The notes beneath the pieces were generated by a model, which worked only from the letters and a program-made list of their open reading frames with translations, had not been told where the DNA came from and did no database searches. From the NCBI RefSeq assembly GCF_025567305.1, contig NZ_JAOQJP010000008.1:62001-126000 (forward strand): a DNA stretch of 64,000 bases. The letters run 5' to 3'. Source of the DNA: Lentihominibacter butyricus. Lineage in GTDB: Bacteria; Bacillota; Clostridia; Peptostreptococcales; Anaerovoracaceae. Shown here piece after piece: positions 59,259-64,000 of the stretch (positions are counted from its first letter, which is position 1; each line of letters begins with the position of its first letter). A program made the translations under genes and the position numbers.

Positions 59259-59951
59259 ATGGAGCAGATTTTAATTGTCGAGGACGACAGTTTTTTGAAT
59301 AAGATGTTGGCCTATAACCTGACCGCAGACGGCTACGGCGTGACTTCTGCCCTAAATGCCAGAACCGCAGCCGAAGCCATCCGCCAGCGGGAATTTAATT
59401 TAGTGCTGCTGGACATCAACCTGCCGGACGGGAACGGTTTTGAACTGTGCAAGCTGATAAAGCCCCAGCACCCGGATACCATCGTGATTTTCCTGACCGC
59501 CAACGATCAGGAGAGCGACCAGATACGGGGCTATGAGGTGGGCGCGGTGGATTACATCACAAAGCCCTTTGTGATCGGGGCCTTGCAGCGGAAAATCAAA
59601 GCCATGTTCGCCATGCTGGAACACCACAAACCGGCCAAGGACATTTACGACGACGGGCGGCTGTTTCTGGACTTCTCGGAACAGACGGCTTCCTTAAATG
59701 GCAAGCCCCTGACCCTATCCCCGATGGAGTACAAAATGCTGAACCTGTTCCGCAAAAATCCCCGGCAAGTGCTGACCCGTGGGCAGCTTTTGGAAAAGCT
59801 GTGGGATATAGACGAAAGGTTTGTAGACGAACACACCCTGACAACTTCTATCAGCCGGATTCGCAGCAAGATTGAATCCGACGGCGGCGCGCCCTACATC
59901 AAGACCGTTTACGGCATGGGCTATCAATGGACGGGAGGCGAGGCAAAATGA
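59259..59951 (+). CDS. OmpR/PhoB-family response regulator
   Basis: A 230-residue protein. The receiver domain (1-115) has the acidic pair Asp9/Asp10, phosphoacceptor Asp52 (LVLLDINLPDG) and Lys in ITKPF. The C-terminal winged helix (about 130-228) ends YIKTVYGMGYQW. It is the output of the kinase encoded next and, by location, should control the ABC transporter behind it, as in BceRS/VraDE-type antimicrobial peptide modules. ATG 59259 follows AAGGAAGTGAG. It overlaps the kinase gene by 4 bp. Confidence 0.93.
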   Translation: MEQILIVEDDSFLNKMLAYNLTADGYGVTSALNARTAAEAIRQREFNLVLLDINLPDGNGFELCKLIKPQHPDTIVIFLTANDQESDQIRGYEVGAVDYITKPFVIGALQRKIKAMFAMLEHHKPAKDIYDDGRLFLDFSEQTASLNGKPLTLSPMEYKMLNLFRKNPRQVLTRGQLLEKLWDIDERFVDEHTLTTSISRIRSKIESDGGAPYIKTVYGMGYQWTGGEAK

Positions 59952-60979
59952 AATTTCAAAACCTCTCGGTAAAGCGGCTGTTTGGCCGGGTGGCAATAGG
60001 GTTTGCCCTCTCCATGTCCGGGATCACCATAGCCCTTTTTCTTGTGACAAAACAGACGGCGGTGCTGCTGACGGGCGGGGCGCTGCTGTTGTGCGCCCTT
60101 GTAGGGATTTTTGTACTGACGCAGGCGTTTGGAAAACGGTTATCACAGTTTACCGCTGACCTGTGCCAGACCTTAGACCACATGATTGCCGGAAATGAAG
60201 CGCCCCAGCGGCCAGAGGACAGCGAAACCCAGCTTGCCAGAATCGGACACCGGCTGGCAAGGCTTTACCAGATCATGCAGGAGAACCGCCGCCGGGTGGA
60301 CGAGGAACGGCAGGAGTTACAGACCCTTGTATCGGATATTTCCCATCAGGTGAAAACGCCGGTAAGCAATCTGAAAATGGCGACGGACACCCTGCTGGAA
60401 AAGCCTATGGCCGAGGCAGAGCGCACCGACTTTATCCGGGGAATCCGCAGCCAGACGGATAAGCTGGACTTTCTCTTTCAGGCCCTTGTGAAAACCTCCC
60501 GTCTGGAAACAGGCGTGATCCAGTTGGACAAGAAACCGGGCCGCCTCTTTGATACCGTGGCACAGGCCATGAGTGGGATCGTGTATGCAGCGGAGAAAAA
60601 GGAAATCGCCGTGTCCGTGGACTGCCCGGAGGATTTGACCGTTTCCCATGACAGCAAGTGGACATCGGAAGCCCTCTTTAACCTGCTGGACAATGCGGTG
60701 AAGTACACCCCGGCAGGCGGGAAAATCGCTGTGTCTGTGGTGCTGTGGGAAATGTATGTGGAAATCAAAGTGACCGACACTGGCAAGGGCATTTCCGAAA
60801 GCAATCAGGCCGCTATCTTCCAGCGCTTCTATCGTGAGGAAGAAGTACACGAACAGCAGGGTGTGGGCATTGGCCTGTATCTGGCCCGCGAGATCGTAAC
60901 GCGGCAGGGTGGCTATATCAAAGTGGTTTCGGAGCCGGGCAAGGGTTCGGAATTTTCCATTATGCTGCCTACAAAATGA
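59948..60979 (+). CDS. Sensor histidine kinase
   Basis: A 343-residue kinase with two helices near the N-terminus (about 12-32 and 38-58) and almost no extracellular loop, as in intramembrane-sensing kinases. His133 lies in SDISHQVKTP. N-box NLLDNAVKYTP and G-boxes DTGKGIS and GVGIGLYLAREI follow. Kinases of this build usually take their signal from an ABC permease, which fits the downstream transporter. The linker and small loop suggest BceS-like or VanS-like sensing; the inducer is unknown. Confidence 0.92.
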   Translation: MKFQNLSVKRLFGRVAIGFALSMSGITIALFLVTKQTAVLLTGGALLLCALVGIFVLTQAFGKRLSQFTADLCQTLDHMIAGNEAPQRPEDSETQLARIGHRLARLYQIMQENRRRVDEERQELQTLVSDISHQVKTPVSNLKMATDTLLEKPMAEAERTDFIRGIRSQTDKLDFLFQALVKTSRLETGVIQLDKKPGRLFDTVAQAMSGIVYAAEKKEIAVSVDCPEDLTVSHDSKWTSEALFNLLDNAVKYTPAGGKIAVSVVLWEMYVEIKVTDTGKGISESNQAAIFQRFYREEEVHEQQGVGIGLYLAREIVTRQGGYIKVVSEPGKGSEFSIMLPTK

Positions 60980-61005
60980 AAGTAAACAAGCGAGGTGTTT
61001 CTATT

Positions 61006-61425
61006 ATGAATGAACGAGAAAAAATAATCCGACTGTGGTTTGATATGTGGCTTTATCAGAAAGATATGGGCATTGATGATATTTTTGCGGAAGATGTACT
61101 CTATACAGAAAGTTGGTGTCCCCAGTATAGCAATCGTAAAACAGTAAAACATTGGTTTCAGGAGTGGAATACCCGTGGAAAGGTGGTAGTTTGGGAAATC
61201 AAGCAATTTTTCCATAAAGAAAATCAAACGATTGTAGAGTGGTATTTCAAAAATGGAATGAACAATGGGGATATAGAGGAATTTGACGGTATTTCTTTGA
61301 TTGAATGGACAGAGGACAATAAAATAAAATCATTAAAAGAGTTTGGGTGTAACCGTAATACCTACAATCCTTATCAAGAAAGCGATACTCCTCAATTTAG
61401 AAATCAAAAGGCGAATTGGTTTTAG
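61006..61425 (+). CDS. NTF2/SnoaL-like protein
   Basis: A 139-residue small alpha+beta protein: N-terminal helix (EKIIRLWFDMWLYQKDMGID), then DIFAEDVLYTESWCPQYSN and IVEWYFKNGMN. This is the nuclear-transport-factor-2/SnoaL-like fold, which can be an enzyme or a ligand binder. Base composition is much more AT-rich than the kinase before and the ATPase after, so it may be a late addition to the operon. GAGGTG is 8 bp before ATG 61006. Its role in the module is unknown. Confidence 0.75.
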   Translation: MNEREKIIRLWFDMWLYQKDMGIDDIFAEDVLYTESWCPQYSNRKTVKHWFQEWNTRGKVVVWEIKQFFHKENQTIVEWYFKNGMNNGDIEEFDGISLIEWTEDNKIKSLKEFGCNRNTYNPYQESDTPQFRNQKANWF

Positions 61426-61440
61426 AACAGATCATGAGCT

Positions 61441-61480
61441 ACGGCGGACGGCCATTTCCGGCTGCCCGCCGTAAATTTTT
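61441..61480 (+). terminator. Terminator after the NTF2-like gene
   Basis: ACGGCGG (61441-61447) pairs with CCGCCGT (61466-61472) with further inner pairing, followed by AAATTTTTTT. It splits the regulatory genes from the ABC genes. Confidence 0.83.
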
Positions 61481-61482
61481 TT

Positions 61483-61508
61483 GAAATGTCCGAGCGTTGT
61501 AACATTTC
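61483..61508. promoter_or_regulatory. Inverted-repeat element upstream of the ABC promoter
   Basis: GAAATGT (61483-61489) with ACATTTC (61502-61508); it contains the words AAATGTCCG and TGTAACATTTC, the same half-sites as the operator copies. A probable extra regulator site. Confidence 0.65.
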
Positions 61509-61539
61509 ACCCCGATTTTCAATGAAATTTTTGGGCCGC

Positions 61540-61572
61540 TGTAACATTTCGCGGACATTTGGGTTTTACAAT
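61540..61572 (+). promoter_or_regulatory. ABC-transporter promoter with 22-bp operator (copy 2)
   Basis: The element TGTAACA...CGGACATTTG (61540-61561), then 5 bp, then TACAAT (61567-61572). Same geometry as copy 1 at 59198, which points to one regulator for both. Confidence 0.82.
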
Positions 61573-61614
61573 ACCCTTATCAGCAGGCAGAAAGCCTTGG
61601 AAGGAGTTTTGAGT

Positions 61615-62280
61615 ATGAGTATTTTACAGACTATCGACCTGAAAAAGTATTACGGCACAAAGCCGAATATCACCCGCGCCCTTGACGGCGTGAACTTCTC
61701 CGTAAATGACGGTGAGTTTGTGGCCGTTGTGGGAACCTCCGGAAGCGGCAAGTCCACCCTGCTTCACATGATGGGCGGGCTGGACACTCCCACCAGCGGA
61801 ACCGTGATTGTCCGGGACAAAGAGCTGTCGAAAATGAACGACGAACAGCTCACCATCTTCCGCCGCCGCAACATCGGCTTTATCTTCCAGAACTATAACC
61901 TTGTTCCGATCCTGAATGTGTATGAGAACATCGTCCTGCCGGTGGAGCTGGACGGGGACACGGTGGATCAGAAGTTTTTGGACGAGATCGTTCATCTGCT
62001 GGGGCTGGAAGATAAACTGAAAAACATGCCGAACAATCTTTCCGGCGGACAGCAGCAGCGTGTGGCTATCGCCCGCGCCTTGATTACCAAACCGGCTATT
62101 GTGCTGGCCGACGAGCCGACCGGCAACCTTGACAGCAAGACCAGCGCCGAGGTGCTGGGGCTTATCAAGCGCACCAGTGCAGAGTTCCGGCAAACTGTTG
62201 TGATGATTACGCACAATGACGACATTGCCCGCCTTGCAGATCGGATTGTCCGCATTGAGGACGGCAGGATTGTGGAATAA
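61615..62280 (+). CDS. ABC transporter ATP-binding protein (MacB/BceA-like)
   Basis: A 221-residue ATPase with Walker A GTSGSGKST, Q-loop, signature LSGGQQQR, Walker B VLADEPTGNLD and the His switch in MITHND. Sequence and size fit the LolD/MacB/BceA group that powers FtsX-type permeases. ATG 61615 follows GGAAGGAG. The permease gene starts 15 bp after the stop. With the two-component genes it forms a likely drug or peptide response module. Confidence 0.94.
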   Translation: MSILQTIDLKKYYGTKPNITRALDGVNFSVNDGEFVAVVGTSGSGKSTLLHMMGGLDTPTSGTVIVRDKELSKMNDEQLTIFRRRNIGFIFQNYNLVPILNVYENIVLPVELDGDTVDQKFLDEIVHLLGLEDKLKNMPNNLSGGQQQRVAIARALITKPAIVLADEPTGNLDSKTSAEVLGLIKRTSAEFRQTVVMITHNDDIARLADRIVRIEDGRIVE

Positions 62281-62294
62281 GGAGGTGGCAAGCT

Positions 62295-64000
62295 ATGACA
62301 TGGCCTTTTGAAAATGATACCAGTGACATTGAAAAGAAGCTGGCAAAGCGCAGTTTGCATCGTGAACGGCAGCGTAATTTATTTGCAATCATTGCTCTTG
62401 TGCTAACTGCATTTATGATAACTGCGACATTCAGTATTGGTTTTAGTTACTTTGAAACCTACCAAATGCAACAAATTCGGTTAATGGGAACTACCGCTGA
62501 TGTCGGAATCACAAATGTAACAGAAAATCAGTTGGTTGAAATTTCAAAATCAAACCTTGTCCTTGACGTAGGTATACAGCAGCGTTTAGGCAGTGTTGAT
62601 ACAGAGCAACTGCAAAATGCGAGATTAGGTATAGTTTGGATAGATGATACCGAGTGGGGAACCCACCGTCTGCCTACTATATCAAGTGTTGTAGGAAATT
62701 ACCCATCAAGTAAAAACGAAATTATGCTACCTACATGGGTGCTTGAACAGATGGGCATTTCTGATCCGCAAATAGGGATGGAGATTGTGTTGTCGTACCA
62801 AATTGGCGATAGCTATAATTATGTCTCAGACACCTTTTTGCTGTCGGGCTACTATACGGACTACATTCCAATGCGCACAAATAATCGTGGTTATGTTTAT
62901 GTTTCATCCGCTTTTAAGGATAGCTTAAATGTATCACTGGATAATAGTGTTACGGCAATGATCCGTTTTCAAGGCAATGATAATGCTGACAAAAACTGTG
63001 AAAGATTGCGGCGTGAGATTGACTTTACAGAAGGGCAAACATTTGAAATTGTACCATTAGAACAGGCAAATGGTGGAACTATTATTTTAGCTGTAATAAT
63101 TTTAGCAGTTTTTATATCCTTTAGCGGCTATCTGCTGATTTATAATATTCTTTATGTCTCTGTCGTAAAAGATGTGCAATTCTATGGCCGTCTTAAAACG
63201 ATTGGAATGACCCAAAGGCAGATAAAGAGAATTATCTATAAGCAGGCAATCAGAATCTCTTGTATTGGTATTCCGATTGGTCTGTTACTTGGTGCGGTTG
63301 TTTCCTTTGGCATTGTTCCTTACTTCCTGAATATGATGTATTCAACAAATTCTGATGTGGGAACAAAAGTATCTTTTTCGCCGTTTATTTTCATAGGAGC
63401 GGCCATATTTACGTTCATTACCGTTATGATTGCAAGCATGAAGCCCGCCAAAATTGCCGGAAATGTTTCACCAATAGCAGCACTCCAATATACAGCAGCC
63501 AGCACAAAGAGCAGCGCCAGAAATTGTAGCAAAATGAAGTTGTCCAGAATGGCATGGAACAATGTCTTTCGTAATGCTAAGAGTACAACCCTTGTTTTTG
63601 CATCGCTTTTTTTCGGCCTTTCCTTGTTCCTTGTCGTCACAGGGCTATTACATGGTTTAAGCCCGGAGAATTATGTGAGCCAATGGGGAGTAAGCGATTT
63701 TGCACTCACATATAGTATCCACGAAAGAGAAGATTTAATTTCCAGCGAAATGGTTTCAGAGATTGGTCAGCTTGACGGCATTGAGAATTTGAGGTTGACC
63801 TATGCACCTTATCCTCAAGTAGCAGCAGATGTTGTATATGACGATGCTGTATTTCACGAGTTTCTTGCGTCATTAGACGGAGTAAACGGCATTGATTTTT
63901 CTGATCCGGCAAAATTAGAAAATTATCAGCAAAACTTTTTTAGCGGGGTTTTTGGAATTGACAGTGCATATTTGGAAGAAATCAATAAAACCTTAAACTT
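62295..64000 (+). CDS. FtsX-like ABC transporter permease (3' end outside window)
   Basis: An open frame of 568 codons runs off the right edge with no stop. A first helix at about 30-55 (NLFAIIALVLTAFMITATFS) is followed by a large extracellular domain (about 56-255), then three helices (about 257-285, 315-345, 362-385; YGRLKTIGMTQRQIKRIIYK between them), which form one FtsX domain. A further helix near 445-465 starts a second half. It pairs with the ATPase. AGGAGGTGGCAAGCT precedes the ATG. It is more AT-rich than the ATPase gene, which suggests a recombinant origin. Confidence 0.9.
   Translation, partial: MTWPFENDTSDIEKKLAKRSLHRERQRNLFAIIALVLTAFMITATFSIGFSYFETYQMQQIRLMGTTADVGITNVTENQLVEISKSNLVLDVGIQQRLGSVDTEQLQNARLGIVWIDDTEWGTHRLPTISSVVGNYPSSKNEIMLPTWVLEQMGISDPQIGMEIVLSYQIGDSYNYVSDTFLLSGYYTDYIPMRTNNRGYVYVSSAFKDSLNVSLDNSVTAMIRFQGNDNADKNCERLRREIDFTEGQTFEIVPLEQANGGTIILAVIILAVFISFSGYLLIYNILYVSVVKDVQFYGRLKTIGMTQRQIKRIIYKQAIRISCIGIPIGLLLGAVVSFGIVPYFLNMMYSTNSDVGTKVSFSPFIFIGAAIFTFITVMIASMKPAKIAGNVSPIAALQYTAASTKSSARNCSKMKLSRMAWNNVFRNAKSTTLVFASLFFGLSLFLVVTGLLHGLSPENYVSQWGVSDFALTYSIHEREDLISSEMVSEIGQLDGIENLRLTYAPYPQVAADVVYDDAVFHEFLASLDGVNGIDFSDPAKLENYQQNFFSGVFGIDSAYLEEINKTLN

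Overview
The window looks like a chromosome segment of a low-to-mid GC, strictly anaerobic Firmicute of class Clostridia. It has a Tn1549/CTn-type conjugative module, T-box leaders, a LexA-like repressor of Gram-positive style, a butyryl-CoA:acetate-type CoA-transferase, amino-acid and peptide transport genes and a VaFE-type surface protein. An amino-acid-fermenting, butyrate-forming gut or oral lineage is an inference. I recognise no tRNA, rRNA or CRISPR array.

Region 1 (1-26.1 kb) is the right part of an integrative conjugative element (ICE). The first 9.8 kb is the transfer module: VirD4-like coupling protein, Maff2 membrane protein, VirB6/TrbL-like protein, DUF5688 protein, PrgI, VirB4 ATPase and a bifunctional lysozyme/M23 cell-wall hydrolase. 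A RhuM-Fic gene sits inside this cluster as cargo. From 9.9 to 21.4 kb lies a defence island: an HTH-controlled restriction-modification operon (m5C methyltransferase, McrB-like NTPase, McrC/LlaJI-like nuclease, Vsr), a 1197-residue membrane-anchored YobI-like P-loop NTPase, a WYL regulator and an AbiEi/AbiEii toxin-antitoxin pair. From 21.5 to 26.0 kb is the control and recombination end: LexA-like repressor with SOS-like boxes, a 59-residue zinc-ribbon protein, a sigma-like HTH protein, a hairpin-rich non-coding stretch, a PemK/MazF toxin, an excisionase-like protein and a tyrosine integrase.

Region 2 (26.5-58.9 kb) is mostly chromosomal housekeeping and transport. It holds a holin/endolysin pair, an isoleucine T-box with a type 2 IleRS whose class I signature reads GIHH, an overlapping RlmN-like gene, a DMT exporter, Nudix and nitrilase hydrolases, a BMP lipoprotein, citrate synthase, an APC antiporter, a Crp/Fnr regulator divergent from a Nim-like flavoprotein, a VaFE surface protein and a sodium:solute symporter under a T-box whose specifier reads UAC (Tyr). 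A peptide-use cluster follows (M20 dipeptidase, DUF3870, cytosolic beta-lactamase-fold hydrolase, OPT transporter, dipeptide epimerase). A complete group II intron sits directly behind the terminator of that cluster. The region closes with DUF2752 and DUF4190 proteins and the CoA-transferase.

Region 3 (59.05-64.0 kb) is a second acquired block that starts inside a truncated XRE regulator. It carries an OmpR-type response regulator, a histidine kinase, an NTF2-like protein and an ABC transporter (ATPase plus a permease running off the window). The two promoters of this block share a near-identical 22-bp element at the same distance from their -10 boxes, which suggests one regulon controlled by the encoded response regulator.
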